Shown here piece by piece: positions 34,520 through 46,189 of a stretch of 64,000 nucleotides of DNA (position 1 is its first letter; the number at the start of each line of letters is the position of its first letter). The position numbers and the translations under genes are program-made. Below the pieces are notes generated by a model that had not been told where the DNA came from, did no database searches, and saw only the letters and a list, made by a program, of their open reading frames with translations. The DNA is from JACDAN01 sp963827705 (GTDB lineage Bacteria > Actinomycetota > Thermoleophilia > Gaiellales > Gaiellaceae), in NCBI GenBank assembly GCA_963827705.1, contig CAWHBN010000020.1:1-64000 (forward strand), in the 5' to 3' direction.

Positions 34520-36232
34520 CTACCCACGCCAGCGGTTCGTAATCGGCGTGCGCCGGTCGCGGCCGAACGCCTTGGGGCGGAGCTTGACCCCGGGCGGGGC
34601 CTGGCGGCGCTTGTACTCGGCCCGGTCGATGAGCGCGATCGCGCGATCGACGACGTCCTGATCGAAGCCGTCGGTGGTGAGCTCCTCGTGTGAGCGGTCC
34701 TCCTCGACGTAGGCCTCGAGCACCTTGTCGAGCGCGGAGTAGGGCGGGAGCGAGTCCTCGTCCTTCTGGTCGGCGCGGAGCTCTGCGCTCGGCGCGCGCT
34801 CGATGATCGTCTCGGGGATCAGCTCGCGTCCGGTGCGGTCGTTCAGATGCCTGGCAAGGCGGAACACGTCCGTCTTGAACACGTCCTTCAGGAGCGCGAA
34901 CCCCCCGGCCATGTCCCCGTAGAGGGTGGCGTACCCGACCGAGAGCTCCGACTTGTTCCCCGTCGCGACGACGAGCCAGCCGAACTTGTTCGAGAGCGCC
35001 ATCAGCAGTGTCCCGCGGATGCGCGCCTGGAGGTTCTCCTCGGTGATGTCGGCCTCGCGTCCCTCGAAAACGTTCGAGAGCGCCTGCTCGTAGCCGTCGA
35101 AGATCGAGTCGATCGGAAGCTCGAGGAAGTCCGTGCCGAGATTCCTCGCGAGGAGCTCGGCATCTCGCCGGGTGTCCTCGGAGGAGTAGCGGGACGGCAT
35201 CGAGACGCAATGGACGCGCTCCGGCCCCAGCGCCTCGACGGCCAGCGCCGCAGTCAGCGCGGAGTCGATCCCGCCGGAGACGCCGAGGACGATGTCGCCG
35301 AAGCCGTTCTTGTCCACGTAGTCCGAGAGGCCCAGCTCGAGCGCGCGGCGCATCTGCTCGAGCTCGTCGAGCGGCTCTGCGACGTACGGCTTGACCGGGC
35401 CCTGCTGCTCGCGCGGCCCGCCGAGATCGATCACGGGCGGGTCGGGGATCTCGCGCTCGCTCGCAAGCGCCCGGCGGCGGGCGTCGACGAGCCGGCGCGC
35501 GATCGCGGTCGAGACGTCGATGTCGACGACGAGGAGCGCCTCCTCGAACGACGGCGCGCGAGCGACGACCTCGCCCTCCTCGTCGATGACGACGCTGTGC
35601 CCGTCGAAGATCAACTCGTCCTGGCCGCCGACGGCGTTGACGAGCGCGACCCAGCATGCGTTGTCCCGCGCCCGCGTGATCAGCATCTCTTCGCGCTCGA
35701 GCCCCTTGCCGACGTGGAACGGCGAGGCGGAGATGTTCGCGATCACGTGGGCTCCCGCGAGTGCGAGATCGGTCGCCGGCGGGCCCGGCTGCCAGATGTC
35801 CTCGCAGACCGTCGGGCCGACGAGCGCCTCGCCCACGCGCAGCAGGAACATCTCCCGGCCGGGCTGGAAGTACCGCACCTCGTCGAACACGCCGTAGTTC
35901 GGTAGGAAGCGCTTCGGGTACACGGCCTTGATCTCGCCGCCCGCGCAGATCGCGCAGCCGTTGGCGAGGTCGCGATCGAGCCACGGAACGCCCACGAGCG
36001 CGGCGATGTCGGTCGTCTCCGCCGCGACCTGCTCGGCAGCGCGCCGCGCCTCGCGGAGGAACCCGGGGCGGAACAGCAGATCCTCGGGCGGATAGCCGGT
36101 GACCGCCAGCTCGGGGAAGAGGACGAGATCCGCCCCCGCGTTCTTCGCCTCGCGCAGTCGGCCGACGATCCGAGCAACGTTGCCGTCGAGGTCGCCGACG
36201 ACGGAGTTGATCTGGGCAAGTGCGAGCCTCAT
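34520..36232 (-). CDS. nadE: Glutamine-dependent NAD+ synthetase
   Basis: 570 residues with two domains. The N-terminal nitrilase-type glutaminase has its triad visible as FPELAVTG (Glu), YPKRFLPNYGVFDE (Lys) and VGPTVCEDIW (Cys). The C-terminal synthetase has the P-loop LGVSGGIDSALTAAL and ATGNKSELSVGYATLYGD. It makes NAD from deamido-NAD, ATP and glutamine-derived ammonia. ATG 36232 is 38 bases from the divergent hotdog gene. Confidence 0.95.
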   Translation of the reverse strand: MRLALAQINSVVGDLDGNVARIVGRLREAKNAGADLVLFPELAVTGYPPEDLLFRPGFLREARRAAEQVAAETTDIAALVGVPWLDRDLANGCAICAGGEIKAVYPKRFLPNYGVFDEVRYFQPGREMFLLRVGEALVGPTVCEDIWQPGPPATDLALAGAHVIANISASPFHVGKGLEREEMLITRARDNACWVALVNAVGGQDELIFDGHSVVIDEEGEVVARAPSFEEALLVVDIDVSTAIARRLVDARRRALASEREIPDPPVIDLGGPREQQGPVKPYVAEPLDELEQMRRALELGLSDYVDKNGFGDIVLGVSGGIDSALTAALAVEALGPERVHCVSMPSRYSSEDTRRDAELLARNLGTDFLELPIDSIFDGYEQALSNVFEGREADITEENLQARIRGTLLMALSNKFGWLVVATGNKSELSVGYATLYGDMAGGFALLKDVFKTDVFRLARHLNDRTGRELIPETIIERAPSAELRADQKDEDSLPPYSALDKVLEAYVEEDRSHEELTTDGFDQDVVDRAIALIDRAEYKRRQAPPGVKLRPKAFGRDRRTPITNRWRG

Positions 36233-36257
36233 AGTTTTCGCCTCACAGTCGAAAACA

Positions 36258-36263
36258 TAGTGT
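36258..36263 (+). promoter_or_regulatory. Leaderless -10 element before the hotdog-fold gene
   Basis: TAGTGT, 7 bases before GTG 36271. Confidence 0.45.
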
Positions 36264-36270
36264 ACGCGTC

Positions 36271-36948
36271 GTGGAGCTCGTCATCGACCGGCATTTTCGC
36301 GGGCCGACGGAATCCGCGAACGGCGGGTACACCTGCGGCGTCCTCGCGTCGCTCTTCCACGGCCCCGTCGAGGTCACGCTCAGGCTTCCGCCTCCGCTCG
36401 AGCGGCCGCTCGAGCTGGACCTGGACGCCGGCCGCCGGAGCCTCGAGCTCCGCGACGGAGACGCACTCGTGGCCGAGGCCGAGCCGACCGGCCTCGACCT
36501 GGAGCTCCCGGAGCCGGTGGCCTTCGACGAGGCGGCAGACGCAGCGCTGCCCGAGGGCGACAAGGAGAGCGCCTTTCCCGAGTGCTTCGTCTGCGGCTGG
36601 GCTCGAAACGACGGGCTGGGGATCTACGCGGGACCGGTCGAGGGCCGTGATGTCGTGGCCGCGACGTGGACGCCTCACCCAGACCACGTCGCGCCCGAGT
36701 TCGTCTGGGCCGCGCTGGACTGTCCCGGCGCGTACGCCGTCCACAGCGGGGAGCGGGGGATGCCGGTGCTCGGCCGCCTGGCGGCGAAGGTGGAGCACCT
36801 GCCGCATGCCGGAGAGTCGTGCGTCGCGATGGCGTGGCCGCTCGGAGACGAGGGCCGGAAGCTCTACGCCGGCACCGCGCTCTTCGGCGAGGACGGCAGA
36901 GTGCTCGGCTCGGCCCGGGCGACCTGGATCGTCCCGCGAGAGGCCTAG
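36271..36948 (+). CDS. Hotdog-fold thioesterase-like hypothetical protein
   Basis: 225 residues. The N-terminal half (HFRGPTESANGGYTCGVLAS, then strands) and the C-terminal half (FPECFVCGWARNDGLGI, then EFVWAALDCPGAYAV) look like two hotdog folds in tandem, as in some acyl-CoA thioesterases or dehydratases. The ECFVCG pair might bind a metal. No enzyme activity can be assigned. It starts with GTG. Confidence 0.7.
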   Translation: MELVIDRHFRGPTESANGGYTCGVLASLFHGPVEVTLRLPPPLERPLELDLDAGRRSLELRDGDALVAEAEPTGLDLELPEPVAFDEAADAALPEGDKESAFPECFVCGWARNDGLGIYAGPVEGRDVVAATWTPHPDHVAPEFVWAALDCPGAYAVHSGERGMPVLGRLAAKVEHLPHAGESCVAMAWPLGDEGRKLYAGTALFGEDGRVLGSARATWIVPREA

Positions 36949-36962
36949 TAACAGTCTGTTAC
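36948..36962. repeat. Palindrome copy 1, GTAACAG-T-CTGTTAC
   Basis: A 15-base perfect palindrome overlapping the hotdog gene's last base, with imperfect extension outwards. It matches the core of copy 2, whose centre is 55 bases away, in the gap between two convergent genes. Confidence 0.75.
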
Positions 36963-36997
36963 AAGTCGCGGAACCGCCGCCAGCAGCGGCCTCCGGC

Positions 36998-37022
36998 GGC
37001 TAGTAACAGTCTGTTACTAGCC
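36998..37022. repeat. Palindrome copy 2, 25-base perfect inverted repeat
   Basis: Arms GGCTAGTAACAG and CTGTTACTAGCC flank a single central T. It lies 3 bases before the stop end of the SDR gene. It could be a bidirectional terminator (loop GTC in RNA), an operator pair or a REP-like element. Confidence 0.8.
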
Positions 37023-37025
37023 AGT

Positions 37026-37778
37026 TCAGCGCTGGAGCCGGATCGCGTTGAGGTCGTTCTCCACGATCTCGTCCGCGCGGCGGATCAGGTCCTCGATGTC
37101 GTCGTGCTCGGCGTGGATGTACCGGCCGCTCAGTGCGTCCGCCCGCCCGGAAGCAAGCACGCGCACGAGCCTCGGCGCCAGCTCCGGCGGCGTCCAGGGC
37201 GCGTCCTCTCCGAACGACTCGGTCATGTCGGTCTTCACGAGCCCGGGGCTGATCGTGAACACGGAGATCCCGTGCGGCTCGAGCTGGAGGGCCAGGCCCT
37301 CCGCCGCCCGGTAGAGCGCAGCCTTGCTGGCGCCGTAGGCGGTCGTGCTCTGGCCGGGCAGGTACGCGGAGCCGCTGCCTGTGTTGACGATCCGCCCGCG
37401 ACCGCGCTCGATCATTCCGGGCACGACCGCGCGCCAGCACAGGAAGGCACCGAGGACGTTGATCTCGAACGCGTGCCACCACTCGTCGGGGTCGTCCTTC
37501 CAGGCCTCGCCGCCCCAGTGCGCGATCCCGGCGTTCGCGACGAGGAGGTCGATCGGCCCCAGCTCCCGGTCGACGTCGGCCACCATGCGCTCGACGTCCT
37601 CCTGCCGGGAGACGTCGGCGACGACCCCGAGGCCACCGATCTCACGCGCGACCTCCTCCACCTGGTCGGCCGAGCGCGCCGAGACCGCGACTTTCATTCC
37701 CGCGTCGGCAAGCTCGCGAGCGATGCCCGCGCCGATCCCGCGACCGCCGCCCGTGACGAGCGCGACCTGTCCGTCCAT
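37026..37778 (-). CDS. Short-chain dehydrogenase/reductase
   Basis: 250-residue classical SDR. The cofactor motif is VTGGGRGIGAGIA, followed by VANAGIAHWGG. The catalytic set is Ser (TGSGSAYLPG), Tyr-x3-Lys (YGASKAA) and the upstream Asn (FEINVLG). The Arg in SARSADQ suggests NADP preference. The substrate is unknown. A GTG at 37790 is an alternative start. Confidence 0.9.
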   Translation of the reverse strand: MDGQVALVTGGGRGIGAGIARELADAGMKVAVSARSADQVEEVAREIGGLGVVADVSRQEDVERMVADVDRELGPIDLLVANAGIAHWGGEAWKDDPDEWWHAFEINVLGAFLCWRAVVPGMIERGRGRIVNTGSGSAYLPGQSTTAYGASKAALYRAAEGLALQLEPHGISVFTISPGLVKTDMTESFGEDAPWTPPELAPRLVRVLASGRADALSGRYIHAEHDDIEDLIRRADEIVENDLNAIRLQR

Positions 37779-37814
37779 CCGGTCAGCCACGAGAAAGAGT
37801 CTTCCACGCCTCGA

Positions 37815-37820
37815 TAGGGT
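37815..37820 (+). promoter_or_regulatory. Leaderless -10 element before the antiporter
   Basis: TAGGGT, 6 bases before GTG 37827. Confidence 0.5.
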
Positions 37821-37826
37821 CATGGC

Positions 37827-39008
37827 GTGACCCTCGCCGAGCTCGCCGTCACCGTCGGGATGCTCGGAGTTCTGGGGCTGGTCGCGAGCCGCTTCGGCCT
37901 GTCGGCGATCCCCGCCTACCTCCTCGCCGGCTTACTCCTCGGGCCGAATGAGCCCACGGTCGTGACGCTGATCAGCCCGTCGGAGGTCACGGAGTTCGTC
38001 GCCGAGGTGGGGATCATCTTCCTGCTGTTCTTCCTCGGTCTCGAGTTCACCCTCACCAGGCTGTCGCGAAGCCGACGCCATGTGGTCTTCGGCGGGCTCT
38101 TCGATCTCGTGGCCAACGCCGGCCTTGGCCTGCTTGTGGGCATCGCTGCCTTCGGCGTCAGCTTCGCGGCGGTGATCCTCGCGGCGGCGATCTACGTCTC
38201 GTCGAGCGCGATCGCCGTCAAGGGCCTGATCGACTTCCGGCGTCTCGCAGACGACGAGACCGACCTCGTCCTGGCGATCCTGATCGCGGAGGACATCGCG
38301 ATCGCGCTCGTGCTGGGCTTCGCCGCGGGAGGCGGCGGCGCGGCCGGCGCCACGCTTGCGATCGTCGCCAAGGCGATCGGCTTCATCGCCGTCTCGCTCG
38401 CCCTCTCGAAGTGGCTCGCGGGGCCGATTGACCGGCTCCTGGACTGGCTGCCGCGCGAGATGTTCCTGCTCGCGGTGTTCGGCTTTCTGATCGGGATGGC
38501 GGCGGTCGCCGACGCTCTCGGCCTCTCCGAGGCGATCGGCGCCCTGATGGCCGGCGTCGTCCTGTCCGAGACCTCGATGCGGGAGGAGATCGAGGAGCGC
38601 TTCTTCAGCTTCCGGGACATCTTCGCCGCGCTCTTCTTCTTCGTCTTCGGGCTCTCGATCGACATCTCCGCGCTGGGCGACGTCGGATGGCTGCTCGCGC
38701 TCGCCGTTCCGGCCGCGGTGATCGGCAAGATCGCGACGGGCCATGTCGCCGGCAGGCTCGGAGGCTTCTCCGCGCGCCAGAGCTTCAACGCCGGCGTGGC
38801 GCTCATCGCCCACGGCGAGTTCACCATCATCCTCGCGCAGGTGGCCTCGGCGAACGACGAGCTGCTGGCCGACCAGCAGGCGACCCTGATCGCGTTCGCC
38901 GGGCTCTACGTCCTGATTACGGCGACCATCGGCGTGATCCTGATGAAGGAGTCGAAGGTGCTCGGTCGCCGTCTGTTCCGTGTCCCTACACTGGCCGAAG
39001 GAGGCTGA
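37827..39008 (+). CDS. CPA2 monovalent cation:proton antiporter, KefB/Na-H exchanger type
   Basis: 393-residue membrane protein with about 12 helices. Typical segments: FLLFFLGLEFTLTRL, YVSSSAIAVKGL, ILIAEDIAIAL (with conserved Asp), GLSEAIGALMAGVVLSET, and NAGVALIAHGEFTIILAQV. It exchanges K+ or Na+ for protons. It lacks a C-terminal RCK/TrkA domain; that function is provided by the next gene, which starts 4 bases after its stop. Confidence 0.9.
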   Translation: MTLAELAVTVGMLGVLGLVASRFGLSAIPAYLLAGLLLGPNEPTVVTLISPSEVTEFVAEVGIIFLLFFLGLEFTLTRLSRSRRHVVFGGLFDLVANAGLGLLVGIAAFGVSFAAVILAAAIYVSSSAIAVKGLIDFRRLADDETDLVLAILIAEDIAIALVLGFAAGGGGAAGATLAIVAKAIGFIAVSLALSKWLAGPIDRLLDWLPREMFLLAVFGFLIGMAAVADALGLSEAIGALMAGVVLSETSMREEIEERFFSFRDIFAALFFFVFGLSIDISALGDVGWLLALAVPAAVIGKIATGHVAGRLGGFSARQSFNAGVALIAHGEFTIILAQVASANDELLADQQATLIAFAGLYVLITATIGVILMKESKVLGRRLFRVPTLAEGG

Positions 39009-39012
39009 CGCG

Positions 39013-39504
39013 TTGCCCACTCAACTCGAGGAGACCCGCCTTCCCGGGATCGGGACGAAGTTCACGATCCGGACCGGAGAGGGCTCCCGGCTCACCGTGA
39101 TCCTCCACAACGACGGGAAGCGAGAGCTCTACTACTTCCGGCGCGGCTCCGACGACGAGCCTCGGTCGGTGATCACGCTGGACGACGACGAGGCGCGGCA
39201 GCTCGGCGCCGTTCTCGGCGGCGCCTACGAGCGGCCGAAGATCGTCGAGGAGCTCGAGATGGCGCTCGGTGAGCTGCTGATCGAGTGGACTCCGGTGCCG
39301 GACGAGAGCCCGTGGATCGGCAAGAGCCTGGCCGAGGCCGGGTTCCGGGCCAAGCTCGGGATCACGGTGATCGCGATCCTCCGGGAGCCGGAGCCTGTCA
39401 CCGGCGCGCTGCCCGACGACGTGATCCAGCAGGGAGACACGCTGGTCACGGTCGGGAAGGCAGGCTCGTACCCGGCCTTCCAGCGCGCGCTCGCTACGGG
39501 CGAT

Positions 39505-39522
<18 letters not shown>
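39013..39522 (+). CDS. TrkA-C domain regulatory subunit of the cation antiporter
   Basis: 169 residues. The N-terminal ETRLPGIGTKFTIRTGEG part and C-terminal TrkA-C (RCK-C) domain, with WIGKSLAEAGFRAKLGITVIAIL and VIQQGDTLVTVGK, match the KhtT-type regulators that gate CPA2 antiporters. An aaggagg Shine-Dalgarno (38996-39003) sets the TTG start at 39013. It ends over the convergent synthetase gene by 18 bases. Confidence 0.88.
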
Positions 39523-41387
<1,865 letters not shown>

Positions 41388-41391
<4 letters not shown>

Positions 41392-43496
41392 CGATTGCCC
41401 TCGACGTGGAAGTCCGGAAGCCACTCGAGCCAGTGCGGCAGGTACCAGTTCCAGTCGCCGAGGAGCTTCATCGCTGCCGGCAGCAGCACCGAACGGATGA
41501 TCGTCGCGTCGATCAGCAGCGCGATGGCGACCCCGAAGCCCATCTGCTGGAACATGACCAGGTCACCGACGGCGAAGCCGCCGAACACCGCGATGATGAT
41601 CAGCGCGGCGCCGGTGATCAGCCGAGCAGTCGAGCCGATCCCGTGCACGACGGCCGCGTCGTTGTCACGGTTCTGCACGTACCGCTCGCGGATCCGGCTG
41701 AGCAGGAACACGTGGTAATCCATCGAGAGGCCGAAGAGCACGGCGAAGAGGAAAAGCGGCACCCAGGCCTCGATGAAGTCCACCTGCTGGAAGCCGAACA
41801 GCTCGTTGCCGACCCCCTTCTGGAAGACGAGGATGAGGACACCGTAAGCGGCACCCACTGACAGGAGGTTCAGCACGATCGCCGTGCCGGCGACCACGAT
41901 CGACCTGAAGGCCACGGTCAGGAGGATGAACGACAACGTGAGGACGACCGTCAGCAGGATGGGCAGCCAGCGATCGGTCAGGGCGTAGTAGTCGATGCTC
42001 TCGGCCGTCTCGCCCGTGACGAGCACGCGTGCGCCGGGGATCTCCTCTTCACGCAGCGCCCGGACGGCATCGAGTGCCCGGTCGTCACGGCTGTCACCTG
42101 TCGGGAGGGCCTCCACCACCGCGAGCCGCTCCTCTGGGTGGAACTCAGCCTCGACCTGCCGGAAGGCGTCGTTCGCCCGCATGTCAGCGGCGAGCTGCAC
42201 GATCCCCGCCCGGGTCTCAGGGCTCTCCACGTCGCCGTCGACGACGACCTCCACGTTGTCGGTCGTGCCGATGCCGAATGCTTCCTCCAGGGCGCTGAAC
42301 CCCTGCTTCGACGCAAAGCGGTCGGGAAGCGTGCGGATTCCCGCCTCGCCCGTCGTGTAGCTCAGGACCGGGATCGAGAGCGCGACGAGGAACGCCGTGC
42401 TCAGCGTGAGACTCAGGACCGGCCGTCGCATCACGGCCCGGACGACTCCGCCCCAGAAGGGGCTCTCGGCTCCCGTCCCCCGCTCGGCGCCCCGGCCGAT
42501 GAACGGAATCCGAAGGGCGTTGACCCGGTCACCGAGCAGGCTCAGCACGGCGGGGAGGAGGGTCAGGGCGGCGGCCACCGAGGTGAGGCCCACCAGGATT
42601 GCGCCCGCGGCAAGGCTGCGGAAGATCGTGTTCGGGATGAGCAGGAGCCCGAGCATCGCGATGACGAAGGCGCAGCCGCTGAAGAGCACCGCGCGGCTCG
42701 CTGTGGCGCCGGTCGAGGCGATTGCGTCGAGCTTGTCCCGTCCGCCCGAGCGCTCCTCCCGGAAGCGCGACACGACGAACAGCGCGTAGTCGATCCCCAG
42801 CGCGAGCCCCATGCCCGTGAGCATGTTGATGGTGAAGACCGAGAGCTCGAACGCGGTGCCGATGAGCGCCACGAGTCCCAGCGCGGTGAGGATCGCGACG
42901 ATCGCGAGCGCGAGCGGAACCAGCCCGGCGACGACCGCGCCGAAGACGAGCAGCAGGACGATGAACGCCACCGGGAGCCCGAACTGAAGCTCTCCCTTCT
43001 GCAGATCCTCTTCAGAGAGCGTCAGGAAGTCGCGCTCGACTGACCACTCGCCCGTGATGAAGAGCTCGACCGAGGGGTCGTCGAACCCCTCGAGCACGTC
43101 GACGACTTCGGCCGCGACTTCCTCGTCCTCGAGGCCGACGGGCAGGACGAGCGCGCTGTCCGTCCGGGCGGCCGGCTCGTCGCCGACGTAGACCACGCCT
43201 GGCACGTGGCGGAGCTCGGTCGCCACGGCAGAGGCGGACTCCTCGAGCCCGGCGGGGTCGCCGGTGGCCCGGACGAGGACGACGTCGGTCGTGAACTCCG
43301 GGTCGGGCGGCAGGCGATCGCCGATCAGTTGGTAGGCCTGCTCCGACTCGGGATTGTTCAGCTGCTCGGCCTCGCCTGACAGGGCATCCCCCAGGAAGAA
43401 GACGACCAGGACGAGGGAGACGACGACGGCGATGATCCAGGCCCCGATCGTGAGTCCGGGACGTCGTGCGGCGGCGGTGGCGAGGCGCTCGGTCAT
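41388..43496 (-). CDS. MMPL/RND family transporter
   Basis: 702 residues with about 12 membrane helices in two halves, each with a large external domain. The RND-type helix ALGIDYALFVVSRFREE and its counterpart FGLSMDYHVFLLSRIRERY carry the Asp-Tyr pairs of the proton relay. The family exports lipids or hydrophobic compounds. It is divergent from the MFS gene across a quasi-palindromic operator (43509-43522), and co-transcribed with an acyl-CoA synthetase, which suggests a lipid-like substrate. Confidence 0.92.
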
Positions 43497-43508
43497 TGAC
43501 TCCGTAAC

Positions 43509-43522
43509 TTAGTGACCGCTAA
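43509..43522. promoter_or_regulatory. Probable TetR operator between the two transporter genes
   Basis: TTAGTG-AC-CGCTAA is a quasi-palindrome (five of six arm positions match) in the short gap between the divergent MMPL and MFS genes. A TetR gene follows the MFS gene, so autoregulation of both transcripts is likely. Confidence 0.5.
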
Positions 43523-43538
43523 CATAGCTGTCTCGATC

Positions 43539-44990
43539 ATGGCACTGCATTTCATCTCCGAGGAGGCACGCAAATGGTGGACGCTCGCCGCTGTCTCCTT
43601 CGGGCTCTTCATGATCATGCTCGACAACACGGTCGTGAACGTCGCCCTCCCGTCGATGGCGCGCGACCTCGGCGCCGACCTGTCGGAGCTCGAGTGGATC
43701 GTCACGGGCTACGCGCTCACGTTCGCATCGCTCATGCTGACCGGCGGGAAGCTCGCGGACATGCTCGGCCGCCGGTTGATCTTCGTGGCCGGCCTCGTGA
43801 TCTTCACCGGCGCGTCCCTGGCGTGCGGCCTTGCCGAGACCGAGCAGTTCCTCATCGGTGCACGAGTGGTGCAGGGCGCGGGCGCGGCGCTGATGAACCC
43901 GGCCACGCTCTCGATCATCGCAGCAACCTTCCCGCCCCGCCAACGCGGGATGGCGATCGGGATCTGGGCCGGCGTCTCCGCGCTCGCGCTTGCCATCGGC
44001 CCGCTCGTCGGCGGCCTGCTTACGCAGCATCTCGACTGGAGCTGGATCTTCTTCGTCAACGTTCCCGTCGGCATCGTCGCGATCGTGGCCAGCTTCGTGC
44101 TCATCCGTGAGTCGAAGGACGAATCGGCCGAACAGCGTCTCGACTTGCCGGGGCTCCTGACCTCCGGGATCGGCCTGTTCGCGCTCACCTACGGCCTGAT
44201 CGAGGCGAACACCTTCGGGTGGACGTCGGGCCGGATCGTTGGCGCGTTCGTCGTCGCCGCCGTCATGCTCGTCGCCTTCGTGCTGCTCGAGACCCACCAG
44301 CGGCTGCCGATGCTCGATCTCTCGCTCTTCCGGAACAGGACCTTCACCGGCGCGAACATCGCCATCCTCCTGGTCGCGCTCGCGATGTTCGGCGTCTTCT
44401 TCTTCGTCTCGCTCTACATGCAGGGGATCCTCGGCTACTCGGCCGTCCAGACCGGAGCAGCGTTCCTGCCGCTGACCGTGCTGATCATCCTCGTCGCGCC
44501 GATCGCGGGGAAGACGTCCGATCGAGTCGGCTCGCGCTGGCTGATGACAGTGGGGATGCTCTTCGTCTCGGCCCAGCTTTTCTACTTCTCGCGACTCGAC
44601 GAGAACGCCGCCTACGTCGACCTCCTCCCGGCGTTCATCGCCGGTGGGATCGGGATGGGGCTCGTGATGACGCCGAGCGCCGCGGCCGCAGTGCGCGCGC
44701 TCCCGGTCGACAAGTCCGGAGTGGGCTCGGCCGTTCTCAACGCATTTCGCCAGGTCGGCGGCTCCATGGGCATCGCACTGATGGGCGCGATCATGGCCCA
44801 CCAGATCGGTGGGCTGAAGGGCCCCGAGGTCTTCCGGGATCCCTCGCGTTTCGTCGACGGGTTCTCGACTGCGCTGCTCGTGGCTGCGCTGATCGCCCTT
44901 GGCGGTGCGGTGGTCTCGTTCGTTCTCGTCCGGCCGCACGAGCTCGAAGAGCCCGACCGCCGTCCCGAGCCGATCGCCGAGGTCGGATGA
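43539..44990 (+). CDS. MFS drug/proton antiporter, DHA2 (EmrB/QacA) family
   Basis: 483 residues with about 14 helices. The DHA2 signatures are LDNTVVNVALPSMARDLG in helix 1 and GGKLADMLGRR after helix 2; the helix 5 motif C is AIGPLVGGLL. It exports hydrophobic drugs or metabolites with proton exchange. ATG 43539 is preferred over GTG 43512, which falls inside the operator. Its stop overlaps the TetR start (ATGA). Confidence 0.92.
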   Translation: MALHFISEEARKWWTLAAVSFGLFMIMLDNTVVNVALPSMARDLGADLSELEWIVTGYALTFASLMLTGGKLADMLGRRLIFVAGLVIFTGASLACGLAETEQFLIGARVVQGAGAALMNPATLSIIAATFPPRQRGMAIGIWAGVSALALAIGPLVGGLLTQHLDWSWIFFVNVPVGIVAIVASFVLIRESKDESAEQRLDLPGLLTSGIGLFALTYGLIEANTFGWTSGRIVGAFVVAAVMLVAFVLLETHQRLPMLDLSLFRNRTFTGANIAILLVALAMFGVFFFVSLYMQGILGYSAVQTGAAFLPLTVLIILVAPIAGKTSDRVGSRWLMTVGMLFVSAQLFYFSRLDENAAYVDLLPAFIAGGIGMGLVMTPSAAAAVRALPVDKSGVGSAVLNAFRQVGGSMGIALMGAIMAHQIGGLKGPEVFRDPSRFVDGFSTALLVAALIALGGAVVSFVLVRPHELEEPDRRPEPIAEVG

Positions 44991-45595
44991 GCGCCACGAA
45001 GCCACGGCTGACCGCCGAGGAGCGGCGGGCCGACGTCCTCGAGTGCGCGTGCGGGATCTTCTCGAAAGGCAGCTACCGCGGCACGACGACGGCCGAGATC
45101 GCGAGACAGGCGGGTGTGACCGAGCCGATCCTCTACCGCCACTTCCAGTCCAAACGCGCCCTCTACCTCGCATGTCTCGACTCGGCATGGGACGACACCA
45201 GGCAGATGTGGGAGCGAGCGGTCGAGGCCGAGCCGAACCCTGCTCTCTGGATCACCGCGATGGGCTCCGCGTATCTGAAGGCCGCGAAGGAACGCCATGG
45301 CCTGGTCGCCAACCTCTGGATCCAGGCGCTGACGGAAGCAAGCGACGACGCGGAGATCCGGAAGCACCTCAAGCGCCACATGCGCGAGGTCCAGGAGTTC
45401 GTCGTCGCCGTGATCGAGCGCTCGCAGGCCGCCGGCGGCATCCCGAAGAACCGCGATCCCGAAGCCGAGGCGTGGATCTTCGTCTCGCTCGGGCTGCTCG
45501 CAACGGTGAGCAAGCGCCTGGGCGGCATGCTCGACGCCGACATTCCGAGAATCACCGCCAGCCGCCGCAGCTGGCTCACCGGCTCCGACGTCTGA
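44987..45595 (+). CDS. TetR family transcriptional regulator
   Basis: 202 residues. The N-terminal helix-turn-helix reads GTTTAEIARQAGVTEPILYRHF, the TetR consensus. The C-terminal half is the ligand pocket and dimer part. Translation is coupled to the MFS exporter by a 4-base overlap. It most likely represses the divergent MMPL and MFS transcripts from the TTAGTGACCGCTAA site and is released by an exported compound. Confidence 0.9.
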   Translation: MSATKPRLTAEERRADVLECACGIFSKGSYRGTTTAEIARQAGVTEPILYRHFQSKRALYLACLDSAWDDTRQMWERAVEAEPNPALWITAMGSAYLKAAKERHGLVANLWIQALTEASDDAEIRKHLKRHMREVQEFVVAVIERSQAAGGIPKNRDPEAEAWIFVSLGLLATVSKRLGGMLDADIPRITASRRSWLTGSDV

Positions 45596-45599
45596 GCGG

Positions 45600-46094
45600 A
45601 TGAGCCGAGGCCGGGCCGCGGTGGGCACCGTGGTCTTTCTCCTCCTGGCCCCGGGCGTCGTGGCGGGTGTGATCCCGTGGCTGCTGACGCGCTGGGAAGT
45701 CGACAACGCGCTCTGGATTCCCCTCCGGCTTGGCGGAGGAGTGATCCTCGCGAGCTCGGTTGGCGTCCTCCTGCATGCGTTCGCGCGATTCGTCGTCGAA
45801 GGAACCGGAACACCCGCGCCCGTCGCGCCAACGGAGCGGCTCGTCATCGGCGGCCTCTACCGGTACGTCCGCAATCCGATGTACCTCGCCGTCGTCGGCG
45901 CGGTCGTCGGCCAGGCCCTCCTCCTTGGACAGATGACTCTCCTCCTGTATGCGGGCGTGCTGTGGGTCGTCTTCTTCGCCTTCGTGCGCTGGTACGAGGA
46001 GCCCACGCTCCACCGTCAGTTCGGCGAGGAGTACGACACCTATCGGCGAGCAGTGCCGGGCTGGCTGCCAAGACGCACTGGGTATCGCCGATGA
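45600..46094 (+). CDS. Isoprenylcysteine carboxyl methyltransferase-like membrane protein
   Basis: 164 residues with four hydrophobic segments. The conserved core GLYRYVRNPMYLAVVGAVVG and the end RWYEEPTLHRQFGEEYDTY match the ICMT/PEMT phospholipid methyltransferase family, which binds S-adenosylmethionine at the membrane. The substrate in bacteria is mostly unknown. It starts 4 bases after the TetR stop and closes that operon. Confidence 0.85.
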   Translation: MSRGRAAVGTVVFLLLAPGVVAGVIPWLLTRWEVDNALWIPLRLGGGVILASSVGVLLHAFARFVVEGTGTPAPVAPTERLVIGGLYRYVRNPMYLAVVGAVVGQALLLGQMTLLLYAGVLWVVFFAFVRWYEEPTLHRQFGEEYDTYRRAVPGWLPRRTGYRR

Positions 46095-46189
46095 ACGGGC
46101 TTCGCCGGTTCATTCACCAACGACAGCTAGGTCAAGGAAGCGCCGCAGCGCTTCGCGGCTCCATACAGACGAGCGGCCGAAAGGCCGCG

